Shown here in pieces: positions 35,421 to 44,500 of a stretch of DNA of 64,000 nt. The DNA is from Candidatus Kryptoniota bacterium (GTDB lineage Bacteria > Bacteroidota > Ignavibacteria > Kryptoniales > Kryptoniaceae), in the NCBI GenBank assembly GCA_938074445.1, contig CALJEK010000005.1:1-64000 (forward strand). Direction: 5' to 3'. Position 1 is the first letter of the stretch. Each line of letters starts with the position of its first letter. The translations under genes were made by a program, and so were the position numbers. The notes under the pieces were generated by a model. That model saw nothing but the letters and a program-made list of their open reading frames with translations, had not been told where the DNA came from and searched no databases.

Positions 35421-36836
35421 TTAAATTTTCTCTAATCCCTCGCTCAGATCAAGAATTATATCTTCAACCTTTTCGAGCCCAACCGATAATCTTATCCCAC
35501 CTGGGTCTATACCTTTTTTCAATTGTTCTTCAGCCGGAATAGTTGCATGTGTCATCGACCCTGGGTGCTCGATCAATGTTCTTATATTCCCAAGGCTTAC
35601 AGCAAGTGTTATAGTATAGGCGTTCTTAGCAAGATAATTTATCAGTTTTTCAGCCTTTTTTCTTCTTACTTCTGGAGATTCATCTTTCACCACGAAATAT
35701 ATTAAGGTTCCGGGTGCGAAATTCCCTTCGTAATCTATCATTTGTTTTTTAGCGAGCTCATACTGTGGGAAAGTGTGAAGTCCGGGATAGCTTACATATT
35801 GAACTTTTGGATGCGAAGCGAGAAACCTTGCAATTTCCATCGCTGTTTTCTCCTGTTGCCGAACTCTCAATGAAAGCGTTGGCAATCCATAAACAAGAAT
35901 TGTCCAAGCACTTTTAGTTCCAAGGACACCGCCAAAATCTTTTCTATAAAGCAACAGTTTATCCTTGCTCCACTTAGGTCCGATAACGGCGCCACCCATA
36001 TCGGTTCCAAATCCCCCAATGTTTTTCGTCAATGAATGAACGACGAAATCAGCCCCAAGCGTAAGTGGTCTCTGACAAAATGGAGTGGCAAATGTGTTAT
36101 CGACAACAACAAAAATTCTATTGTTTGATTTGCGTTTCTTGTTTTCCTCTCTAACTATTTCTGCAACCCCAGCGATATCGATAAGTTCAAGCGTTGGATT
36201 AACTGGTGTTTCAAAATAAACAACCCTAGTCTTAGGTGTAATCGCTTTTTTCAAGTTTTTTAAGTCGCGAAGGTCAATAAATTTGGTATGGATTTGATAT
36301 CTCGGATACCAATATGTTAAAAGTTCATAAGTGCAACCATATAAAAGCTTATGCGCTATGATTTCATCCCCCGTTCTTGTTAAAATTCCAAGCGCAGCCG
36401 AAATTGCCCCCATACCACTGGCAAATGTCACCGCAGTTTCCCCTTGCTCAGCATAAGCGAGATGTTCCTCAAGCATTTCTTTGTTTGGCTCACCAAGACG
36501 ATCGTAAATGTAAATCGGAGCTTCAACTTCAACCTCCTCATTATTTACAGTATGGGCAAATCGTAAAAAACCAAGGGCTCCACGTTGCGCTGACTCAAGC
36601 CTGAATGTTGCTGACGCGGATATTGGGGGAACAACATGATGTGAATATTCCCATTTCGGTGTGAATGAACGACCATAGATAAGGTGAGTTTCAATTGAAT
36701 ATTTCCCTTCGTTATTTGCTTTTTTACTCGGGGACTTTTCCCGAGCCGAACTCATTGAACCATTTTCAATTATTTTCTTTCGCTTCGGGGACTTTTCCCG
36801 AATCGAACTCGCAATGCCGTTTTGCTTTTTAACCAT
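35421..36836 (-). CDS. PLP-dependent Cys/Met metabolism enzyme (trans-sulfuration family)
   Basis: 471 aa from ATG 36836, set by AAGGAGGG eight bases upstream; the open frame reaches 36872, but that is upstream of the likely transcription start. The core has YDRLGEPN, the PLP-anchoring loop HSLTKNIGGFG, and SLGNIRTLIEHPGSMTH, typical of methionine gamma-lyase, cystathionine synthase/lyase and acetylhomoserine sulfhydrylase. Substrate cannot be fixed. The first ~45 residues form a basic, low-complexity extension with a repeated REKSP motif, encoded by a duplicated palindrome, that is not part of the family fold. Confidence 0.85.
   Translation of the reverse strand: MVKKQNGIASSIREKSPKRKKIIENGSMSSAREKSPSKKANNEGKYSIETHLIYGRSFTPKWEYSHHVVPPISASATFRLESAQRGALGFLRFAHTVNNEEVEVEAPIYIYDRLGEPNKEMLEEHLAYAEQGETAVTFASGMGAISAALGILTRTGDEIIAHKLLYGCTYELLTYWYPRYQIHTKFIDLRDLKNLKKAITPKTRVVYFETPVNPTLELIDIAGVAEIVREENKKRKSNNRIFVVVDNTFATPFCQRPLTLGADFVVHSLTKNIGGFGTDMGGAVIGPKWSKDKLLLYRKDFGGVLGTKSAWTILVYGLPTLSLRVRQQEKTAMEIARFLASHPKVQYVSYPGLHTFPQYELAKKQMIDYEGNFAPGTLIYFVVKDESPEVRRKKAEKLINYLAKNAYTITLAVSLGNIRTLIEHPGSMTHATIPAEEQLKKGIDPGGIRLSVGLEKVEDIILDLSEGLEKI
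36727..36810. repeat. Duplicated 25-bp palindromic unit inside a coding region
   Basis: CGGGGACTTTTCCCGA..CGAACTC occurs at 36729-36753 and 36786-36810 with 2 mismatches, 57 bp (19 codons) apart. Each copy forms a 6-bp stem, CTCGGG/CCCGAG (36727-36732, 36740-36745) and TTCGGG/CCCGAA (36784-36789, 36797-36802), around the same 7-base loop. The outermost pair differs but remains paired in both copies. In protein it encodes IREKSPKRKK and AREKSPSKKA. Confidence 0.85.
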
Positions 36837-36875
36837 AAAAATTCCCTCCTTAATGGGTAGGCTTGTTTTCACCCT

Positions 36876-36904
36876 AATTTAGAAAATGAAGGCTAATTTT
36901 CCAA
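36876..36904 (-). promoter_or_regulatory. Candidate promoter of the PLP enzyme gene
   Basis: Minus strand TTGGAA (36899-36904), 17-base spacer, TAAATT (36876-36881). It predicts transcription starting near 36869, which supports ATG 36836 over the frame's upstream codon. Confidence 0.5.
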
Positions 36905-36933
36905 GCAAGATGTTAAGCACTTATACTTGAAAT

Positions 36934-36962
36934 TTGTTTTTGAGACCCGAAAATTTTAAATT
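36934..36962 (+). promoter_or_regulatory. Candidate promoter of tRNA-Thr
   Basis: TTGTTT (36934-36939), 17-base spacer, TAAATT (36957-36962), ending 9 nt before the tRNA. Confidence 0.4.
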
Positions 36963-36971
36963 TTTAAAAAA

Positions 36972-37043
36972 GCTGGCGTAGCTCAGCGGTAGAGCAGCTG
37001 ATTCGTAATCAGCAGGGCGTGGGTTCAAATCCCACCGCCAGCT
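36972..37043 (+). tRNA. tRNA-Thr (anticodon CGT)
   Basis: The acceptor stem GCTGGCG (36972-36978) pairs with CGCCAGC (37036-37042). The anticodon stem GCTGA/TCAGC closes the loop TTCGTAA with anticodon CGT. The T arm GTGGG..CCCAC with TTCAAAT is canonical. No CCA is encoded. Confidence 0.97.
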
Positions 37044-37077
37044 CTTTTCTCCTCTCCTAAAAATCCACCCAAATTAA

Positions 37078-37106
37078 TTGAAACAATTAAGCCAAGATTT
37101 TATATT
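37078..37106 (+). promoter_or_regulatory. Promoter of the amidase gene, with short hairpin leader
   Basis: TTGAAA (37078-37083), 17-base spacer, TATATT (37101-37106), about 20 nt before the ATG. A TTAATTG/CAATTAA repeat overlaps the -35 box (37074-37090). TTAAGC/GCTTAA (37106-37123) fills the leader where a ribosome site would be, so the start codon has no visible Shine-Dalgarno. Confidence 0.6.
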
Positions 37107-37127
37107 TAAGCAAAAACGCTTAACCTT

Positions 37128-38171
37128 ATGAGAAAGCTTCCATACCTATTCTTGCTAACTTTTTTTATCCTCGGCTGTGCACCAAAACCATATTATGTTA
37201 AACCAAACGAATGGAAAACCCCGACTAAGAAAGATTCGGTTATTAACTTTTACTCTAAGTTCCTAAAGGGTTGGAAATTTTTCATTGACCCCGGGCATGG
37301 TGGACAAGATAGAAAAAATATTGGGATTAAGAAAAGAGTCGTTGAAGCGGATGTAAATTTAAAAGTTGCCCTTTACCTTCGTGACTACTTGACCCGCGCC
37401 GGTGCAATTGTCTTTATGTCAAGAGAAAAAGATACAACTGTATCACTTGCCGATAGAGTTAAAATGGCTACAGAAAGTGGGGCGGATATATTTATATCAA
37501 TTCATCACAACGCAATTCCAGGGGATGAGAACACATATTATGCCTCAACTTGGTACCATGCGGTTGAGGGCGATCCGAGATTTCATCCCTGTAATAGAGA
37601 CCTCGCAAGATACATTCAAAGAGACCTTGCATATGCACTTAGGATTTCAGGTTCGCTTGCAAGCTTTGATGGAACCATGTCAGATTACATTGTTTATCCA
37701 AAACAAGGATTTTATGTTTTAAGAAACGCAACAATGCCCGCAGTGCTTGTTGAATGCACCTTTTTCACCAATGAATATGAAGAGCGAAGATTAAGCATCG
37801 ATGAATTTAATCAAATTGAAGCATGGGGAATTTTTAAAGGAATTGCAAAATATATCCAAGCTGGCATCCCGAAAATTGAACTTATCTCGGATACAATTTT
37901 AACCTCAAAAAGACCAACTTTTCTTCTCAAAGTTTCAGATAAATTCGGAATAGACAAACAAAACATTCAAATAAAAATTGACTCCATCCTGATAGAAAAA
38001 AGTTTCATCACCTCAATTGACGCAAATAATTTTTCAATCGTTCTTTCCACACCAAATTTTGACCTATCCGAAGGGGTTCATACACTTGATGTCATCGTAA
38101 GAAACAAAAACGGAAACTCATCCTTCCCGTTCAAAAGAAACTTTTACATTATAAAACAAATGGGAGAATGA
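37128..38171 (+). CDS. N-acetylmuramoyl-L-alanine amidase lipoprotein (Amidase_3)
   Basis: 347 aa. A lipoprotein signal peptide ends at ILGC (Cys17). The Amidase_3 fold follows: IDPGHGGQD (zinc His), VVEADVNLKV (zinc Glu), SIHHNA (zinc His) and VECTFFTNEYE (catalytic Glu), spanning about 50-245. A C-terminal ~90-residue beta domain is separate and unassigned. It cleaves the amide bond between MurNAc and the stem peptide, probably from the outer or inner membrane face. It is the first gene before spmA/spmB-like genes. Confidence 0.9.
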   Translation: MRKLPYLFLLTFFILGCAPKPYYVKPNEWKTPTKKDSVINFYSKFLKGWKFFIDPGHGGQDRKNIGIKKRVVEADVNLKVALYLRDYLTRAGAIVFMSREKDTTVSLADRVKMATESGADIFISIHHNAIPGDENTYYASTWYHAVEGDPRFHPCNRDLARYIQRDLAYALRISGSLASFDGTMSDYIVYPKQGFYVLRNATMPAVLVECTFFTNEYEERRLSIDEFNQIEAWGIFKGIAKYIQAGIPKIELISDTILTSKRPTFLLKVSDKFGIDKQNIQIKIDSILIEKSFITSIDANNFSIVLSTPNFDLSEGVHTLDVIVRNKNGNSSFPFKRNFYIIKQMGE

Positions 38172-38175
38172 ACAA

Positions 38176-39180
38176 ATGATGAACTACATATGGCTTGCGC
38201 TGATAATAATTGGAATTATTACCGCTGTTGGGACGGATATCTACGAAAGCTCGGTTAACAAATATAGAAACAATGTAGAATTTAACGCTTTGATTGAACT
38301 TAAAGAAAAGCCATCTGCCGAAACGCAAGTTAAAGGAATCTTGAAGGTAAGCGGGGAATATTACAAAAATTTCTACGCCCTTAAGAATTTCAATCAAGAC
38401 ACCATTAAAAACGAGATAACTTTAAGATTAAAAAGTGAAACCGCAGGGACTGTAATTTTAAGCATTTCAGAAACCACACCTGATTTTTGGAAATTGATGG
38501 CAAAGGGAAAAGGGACAAATACAGACAAACTTATTGCAAACGTAGTAAAACTCGAAGAGGTTAATGAAAATACCTACAAAGCTTCGCTTATCTTTGAGCG
38601 CGTTTCCCTTGTAAAGATCAAACAGGTTTTAAACGCAGTGATTGAATATGCGGACATTGCAGTTAAAATAGCGATTGGATTAATTGGAATAATGGCGCTT
38701 TGGCTTGGGGTAATGAAGATTGGTGAACTTGCTGGCTTAATAAACTTGCTTGCAAAAGTTGTAAAGCCATTGACAAAACGACTTTTCCCTGATATTCCTC
38801 CTGAACATCCAGCAGTAGGTGCAATTATAATGAACATCTCGGCAAATATGCTCGGTCTCGGTAATGCTGCCACCCCGCTTGGATTAAAAGCGATGGAAGA
38901 GCTTCAAAAATTAAACCCGAAAAAAGATACCGCAAGCGATTCAATGGTAACTTTCCTTGTGATAAATACAAGCGGAATGACTTTAATTCCAGCCACAGCT
39001 ATTGCGGTAAGAGCTGCTCTTGGCTCAGGCGATCCAGCTGCAATAATAAGCACAACAATTGTCGGCGGATTTGCTGCAACAGTTGCTGGAGTAACTGCTG
39101 CTAAAATACTCCAGCGTCTTAAAGTCTTCAAAAAAGAAATTGAAGAAAACGGCGAAAACAAAAAGGAACTTGAGCAATGA
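38176..39180 (+). CDS. SpmA-like nucleoside-recognition (Gate) membrane protein with inserted domain
   Basis: 334 aa. The first helix (4-20) is followed by ~125 soluble residues and then the Gate/SpmA core (about 160-320), with NISANMLGLGNAATPLGLKAM and NTSGMTLIPATAIAVRAALG. Classic SpmA proteins are ~200 aa without this soluble insertion, which should lie outside the membrane. The name comes from Bacillus spore maturation, but homologues are widespread in non-sporulating bacteria. It overlaps the SpmB-like gene by 4 nt. Confidence 0.82.
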   Translation: MMNYIWLALIIIGIITAVGTDIYESSVNKYRNNVEFNALIELKEKPSAETQVKGILKVSGEYYKNFYALKNFNQDTIKNEITLRLKSETAGTVILSISETTPDFWKLMAKGKGTNTDKLIANVVKLEEVNENTYKASLIFERVSLVKIKQVLNAVIEYADIAVKIAIGLIGIMALWLGVMKIGELAGLINLLAKVVKPLTKRLFPDIPPEHPAVGAIIMNISANMLGLGNAATPLGLKAMEELQKLNPKKDTASDSMVTFLVINTSGMTLIPATAIAVRAALGSGDPAAIISTTIVGGFAATVAGVTAAKILQRLKVFKKEIEENGENKKELEQ

Positions 39181-39716
39181 GCTTCAAAGATATAATGAAC
39201 ATAATCTCGGTTATAGCCATACCTTTTGTGATTTTCACCTTTTTAATCTATGGTTTTGCGAAAAAGGTTAAAGTTTACGAATCATTTGTTGAAGGTGCGA
39301 AAGAAGGGTTTAATGTAGCTGTGAGAATAATCCCCTATCTTGTCGCAATGCTTGTTGCAATTGGAATTTTTAGAGCGAGCGGAGCGATGGATGTCTTGGT
39401 CGCAATTTTAAGCCCGATAACAAACCTGATCGGATTCCCTGCTGAAGCCTTGCCAATGGCTTTAATGCGCCCTTTATCAGGAAGTGGTTCTCTCGGAATT
39501 ATGACGGAGATAATGAAAACATATGGTCCAGATTCTTTCCTTGGGATTTTAGTCTCAACAATGTATGGGAGCACGGAGACAACATTTTACGTCCTTGCTG
39601 TTTACTTCGGTTCTGTCAATATAAGAAAAACAAGGCATGCTGTAATCGCGGGTGTGATCTCGGACTTAACAGGCTTGCTTACCGCATTTTTTATTTGTAA
39701 ATTAGTTTTCGGATAA
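39177..39716 (+). CDS. SpmB-like membrane protein
   Basis: 179 aa with about five hydrophobic helices. The Gate-domain block FPAEALPMALMRPLSGSGSLGIM and YGSTETTFYVLAVYFGSVNIRKTRHAV are typical of SpmB. It forms a pair with the SpmA-like protein (ATGA overlap). In many FCB genomes the two are fused; here they are separate. The transported or sensed molecule is unknown. Confidence 0.87.
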   Translation: MSFKDIMNIISVIAIPFVIFTFLIYGFAKKVKVYESFVEGAKEGFNVAVRIIPYLVAMLVAIGIFRASGAMDVLVAILSPITNLIGFPAEALPMALMRPLSGSGSLGIMTEIMKTYGPDSFLGILVSTMYGSTETTFYVLAVYFGSVNIRKTRHAVIAGVISDLTGLLTAFFICKLVFG

Positions 39717-39739
39717 AAAACAAAAAGGTGAAACTCAAA

Positions 39740-41080
39740 ATGAAAAAAACGGCAATTTTACTACTTGTACTAATGTTGTCAACCTTTGCATATTCACAGC
39801 GCAGAATCCAAAGGGAACCAGTTCAACCAAGCCCACGAACAACAGGGGAATTTTCAGGTGGAATCGGGCTTTCATGGTTTGATGGTAAACCATATTATCT
39901 GCTTAATATCTCGCCTGAAATTGCCTTTGGAAAAATTGGGATTGGTTTTGATGTAAACTTAAGAATCGGCGTAAACGATGGGAAAATAAGAAAAGAAGAT
40001 TGGAATGAGCCTTACGATTTTCTAAGAGCGATAAGATATGTAAGATATGGTTTAAAAGGTGACCCATTTTATGCCCGACTCGGTGCATTGGACTACGCAA
40101 GATTGGGACATGGGACAATTGTTTATTACTACAAAAACAACGCAAGCTATGACGACAGAAAAGTTGGGCTTGAATTTGATGTCGACTTCGGAAAATTCGG
40201 CTTTGAATCTGTTGTTAGCGATTTGAAAAAAGTTGGTGTCTTCGGGCTTAGAGGATATGTCAGACCTCTTAAATTTACACCTGCTGGCAATATCCCAATA
40301 ATTGGAAATGTTGAATTTGGAGCAACATATGCAACTGACCTCGACAAAAATGCAATTTCTCGCTACGATTCTACGCAAGGGAAAATAGTTCAAGACTTGA
40401 AAAGACCTGATGTGATCGGTCTTGATGTTGGACTTCCAATTATAAAGACAAAATTTTTCGGATTGGATGTCTATTTCGATTATGTTAAGGTCTTAAATTA
40501 TGGTAGCGGAATTGCATACGGAAGCAATTTTGAATTTAGAGGGCTTGGAATCTTTAATATTGGAGCAAAAATTGAAAGAAGGAATTTCGGCGATCAGTTC
40601 TTGCCAAGCTATTTTAATTATTTCTATGAGATCGAAAGATTTAATCTAAGGGATACAGTTAACGCAACAAGCAAGTTGCAAAATCTAAGAAATGCAACAA
40701 AAACATCCGGCACTTATGGAGAGTTAATTTTCACCATTCTTGGACAACTACAAATTGTTGGAAGCTATCAGCAACTTGATGCGACGCCTGAAAGTGGAAC
40801 CTTGCACTTAGATCTTAAACTTCCTCAAGTTTTACCGACAATCGTATTTGATGCGGGATATGATAGAAGAAACATAAAAGACTTTGGGGATGTCTTCAGG
40901 CTTGACGAACGTTCACTTTTATATGCCGAAGTTGGATATAAGCCAGTTAAATATATCGTCATAAGCATGCTTTACCAATGGACATTCAAGCCTATAAGAG
41001 CTGGAGATAAAACTAAATATGAAGTTCAGAAGCGCATTGAACCAAAGGTATCATTCGTATTTCCATTTGGAGGCAAATAG
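39740..41080 (+). CDS. Predicted outer-membrane beta-barrel protein
   Basis: 446 aa from ATG 39740 (AAGGTG about 9 nt upstream; the frame also has GTG 39728). A signal peptide (MKKTAILLLVLMLSTFAYSQ) is followed by alternating strand patterns with many aromatic/glycine turns, ending in VSFVFPFGGK. No named family recognised; repeated motifs such as FFGLDVYFDYVKVLNYG suggest a 12-16-strand barrel. It follows spmB by 23 nt and is closed by a strong terminator, so it is probably the last gene of the amidase-spmAB unit. Confidence 0.7.
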   Translation: MKKTAILLLVLMLSTFAYSQRRIQREPVQPSPRTTGEFSGGIGLSWFDGKPYYLLNISPEIAFGKIGIGFDVNLRIGVNDGKIRKEDWNEPYDFLRAIRYVRYGLKGDPFYARLGALDYARLGHGTIVYYYKNNASYDDRKVGLEFDVDFGKFGFESVVSDLKKVGVFGLRGYVRPLKFTPAGNIPIIGNVEFGATYATDLDKNAISRYDSTQGKIVQDLKRPDVIGLDVGLPIIKTKFFGLDVYFDYVKVLNYGSGIAYGSNFEFRGLGIFNIGAKIERRNFGDQFLPSYFNYFYEIERFNLRDTVNATSKLQNLRNATKTSGTYGELIFTILGQLQIVGSYQQLDATPESGTLHLDLKLPQVLPTIVFDAGYDRRNIKDFGDVFRLDERSLLYAEVGYKPVKYIVISMLYQWTFKPIRAGDKTKYEVQKRIEPKVSFVFPFGGK

Positions 41081-41087
41081 AAAATTC

Positions 41088-41113
41088 AAGGGCGTCGCTT
41101 AGACGCCCTTTTT
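41088..41113 (+). terminator. Rho-independent terminator
   Basis: AAGGGCGTC (41088-41096) and GACGCCCTT (41102-41110) form a 9-bp stem around GCTTA, followed by TTT. The flanking AAAA on the other side lets it also stop leftward transcripts from the 91-aa gene that ends at 41112. Confidence 0.88.
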
Positions 41114-41387
41114 AATTATCTTTGCGAAGCCTCAAAACAGCATTGTAAACAAAACCAAGTATAACTCCACCGATAAATCCGTCAATAAATCCTTCAACTA
41201 ATCCGATAAATGCACCTGATAAACTAATGCTATAAAATGGGAACAACTTGCTCAAGAATGCACTACCCCTATCACCTTGCAAAAAAAGAACAATCGTAGC
41301 CGTAAAAATTGCAAGACCCTCAATAACCCCAAGTCCAATCCCGAGAGCTACAGGATTAACCCTTTGATAACTCATTTTAGGTTTCAT
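41112..41387 (-). CDS. 91-aa membrane protein (so-called bacteriophage-holin-like family)
   Basis: Two hydrophobic segments (about 12-37 and 50-82). The pattern LSGAFIGLVEGFIDGFIGGVILGFVYN matches a widespread small family often annotated as a phage holin although it is chromosomal. There is no phage context here, so a holin role is not supported. It is the last leftward gene after cusA, with about 120 nt between. Confidence 0.65.
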   Translation of the reverse strand: MKPKMSYQRVNPVALGIGLGVIEGLAIFTATIVLFLQGDRGSAFLSKLFPFYSISLSGAFIGLVEGFIDGFIGGVILGFVYNAVLRLRKDN

Positions 41388-41506
41388 TTTTAATTTTTGA
41401 AATGCTGGTCAAGTATGTTAAAATTACAAATAATCCAGCGATAAAGTTATGATACCAACATGATTATCATAACTGCAACGTCGATTGCTCCATTTTTTCA
41501 TTTTTC

Positions 41507-44500
41507 TTAAGCCTCCTCTTTAATCTCTTTTCTTAAATTCCAACTCCTCCAGATAAGATAAATTGCTGGATAAACGATAAGTTCAAGTATAAAGCTTGTC
41601 ACAACTCCACCGACCATTGGTGCAGCAATCCTTTTCATCACATCTGCCCCCGTACCATGACTCCACATTATTGGCAAAAGTCCTGCAATTATAGCTGAAA
41701 CGGTCATAGCCTTAGGTCTCAATCTTTTTACCGCACCGTGATAAATTGCCTCCTTTAAATCACCAATCGTTCTCAACATTCCCTTCTTTTTCCATTCCTC
41801 ATAAGCGAGATCAAGGTAAAGAAGCATTACAACCCCAGTTTCAGCGTCGAGTCCAGCTAAAGCAATTATTCCAACCCAAACAGCAACGCTCATATTATAT
41901 CCAAGTATGTAAAGAAGCCATATTGCGCCAACAAGTGAAAATGGAACAGCAAGAAAAACAATGATTACTTTTGTAACTGATTTTGTGTTCAAATAAATTA
42001 TCACAAAAATTATGAGCAAAGTCGCTGGAATTATATAATAGAGCTTTTGTTTAGCCCTTTCCATATATTCAAATTGACCACTCCAAGCTATTGTGTATCC
42101 AGGTGGAAGCTTTATGTTTTCTTTTACAGCTTGTTGCGCCATCCTTACATAAGTCCCAACATCATAATCTTGAAAATCGACATAAATCCATACATTTGGT
42201 CTCGTGTCCTCGCTACGTATAACCATCGGACCTTTTTTAATTTCAATATCTGCAAGATGCCCAAGTGGAACTTGTGCACCTGTTGGGGTTGGGACAAGAA
42301 CGCGCTTCAAATTTTCTATATTATCCCTTAACTCCCTCGGATAGCGAATGCTTACAGGATATCGTTCAAGACCTTCAACCGTTGTTGTAACTTCCATTCC
42401 ACCGATGGCTGTCATTATAATATCTTGAACATCTCCAACTGTTAAACCGTATCTTGCTGCTTCTTCCCTTTTAATTTTAAAATCGACATAGTTTCCACCA
42501 AGAATTCTTTCGGAGTAAGCCGAAACGGTGCCTGGAACTTTTCTTATCACCGCCTCAATCTGTTTTCCAATTTCTTCAAGTGTTTTTAAATCTGGACCTG
42601 CGACTTTTACCCCAACAGGTGTTCTTATCCCCGTTGAAAGCATATCAACTCTTGTCTTTATAGGCATAGTCCAACTGTTAGATAAACCCGGAATTTGAAG
42701 TGCTTTATCCATTTCTTTTATAAGTTTTTCAGGCGTCATCCCAGGGCGCCATTCTTCTTCCGGCTTTAACATTATTGTCGTTTCGATCATATCAAGCCCT
42801 GCTGGATCAGTTGCGGTTTCAGCTCTCCCAATTTTACCAAAGACATGACGAACCTCTGGGAACTGCTTTATAATTTTATCCGTCTGTTGTAAAATTTCTC
42901 TTGCCTTTGTAATTGAAATCCCTGGCAAAGTTGTCGGCATATAAAGAAGGTCCCCTTCCCACAGAGGTGGCATAAATTCCGAACCAATTTTAGAAAACGG
43001 AATATAAGTCAAAGCTAAAATTAAAGCAGCAGCGACTATAACAAACCATTTAAATTTCAAGGAAAAATTTAAAATGGGATGGTAAATTTTCATTAAAAAT
43101 CTATTGAGAGGATTTTTTTCCTCGGGTGGAATCTTACCCTTGATAAAATATCCCATTAGAATTGGGACAATTGTAATCGAAAGAAGAGCAGCTGCTGCCA
43201 TTGAATATGTTTTTGTATACGCAAGCGGTTTAAATAATCGCCCTTCCTGAGCCTCCAATGCAAACACCGGAAGAAATGAAACCGTGATGACAAGAAGAGA
43301 ATAAAAAAGCGAAGGACCTACTTCCTTTGAAGCATCAAGGATTATCTTCCAATGATCTTTCTTACCGGAGTCATACTCCAAGTGTTTGTGCGCATTTTCA
43401 ATCATTATGATTGCAGCGTCAACCATCGCTCCAATTGCAACCGCAATCCCGCCCAAAGACATTATGTTGGCGTTTATTCCCTGAATTTTCATCACTATAA
43501 AAGAAATTAAAATCGCAGTCGGAAGTGTAAATATTGCTACCAATCCGCTCGTCAAATGAAACAGAAACAACAAACAAACGAGGGCAACTATAATTGATTC
43601 CTCAATTAGCTTTTCCCTCAATGTTGCAATTGATCTCTTTATTAATTCAGACCTATCATACACAGTTATAATCTTGACATCTTCTGGAAGCCCAGATTTC
43701 AACTCTTCAAGCTTCCTTTTAACGCCGTCGATAACTTTTAAAGCATTTTCCCCGTGCCTCATCACAACTATACCACCAACGACTTCCCCTTCACCGTTTA
43801 ATTCCGCCAACCCTCTCCTCATCATCGGTTCAATTGAAACCGTAGCTATATCACCAAGATAAATCGGCGTTCCTCCACCAAATATTCTATTTTGTGTAGA
43901 TTCCCCGCCTGAAGATGTAAGTTCCGATCCCATATTTGCACTTCCCACCATATCCATTTCAGAAGATTCACCCATTGGCATTTGAACCGTTGCTTTGGAT
44001 GTTCCCTGAGAAGACCTGCTCACGCCAACTGGAATTCGCTTTATGTCTTCAATCGTCCTTATATAACCCAATCCTCGAATCATATACTCCATCTCACCCA
44101 TCTCTATGACTTCACCACCAACATCACTATTGCTTCGTTTAATCGCCCTTTCAACTTGACTTAATGGAATGTTATACGCAAGTAATTTATTGGGGTCAAT
44201 TGTTACTCTGTAGTTCTTCACATATCCACCGATGCTTGCAACTTCAGATACGCCTTCAACGCTTGTAAGAGCATATCTAAGATACCAATCTTGAATCGAG
44301 CGCAATTCGCTCAAATCTCTTTTATACGACACAAGCGCATACATATAAACCCAACCCACACCAGTTGCATCTGGACCAAGAGCTGGAACAACACCCTTTG
44401 GAAGTTTATTTATGGCATAATTTAAATACTCAAGCACACGGCTTCTCGCCCAGTAAAGGTCTGTACCATCTTCAAAAATTACATAGACAAGCGAAAAGCC

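Noticed and set aside
38176-39716. Sporulation genes implied by SpmA/SpmB homology
   Set aside because: Homologues are widespread in non-sporulating Gram-negative bacteria, and no other sporulation gene is in the window.
41112-41387. Phage holin annotation for the 91-aa membrane protein
   Set aside because: No phage genes surround it and the family is found in ordinary chromosomes; a holin role is not supported.
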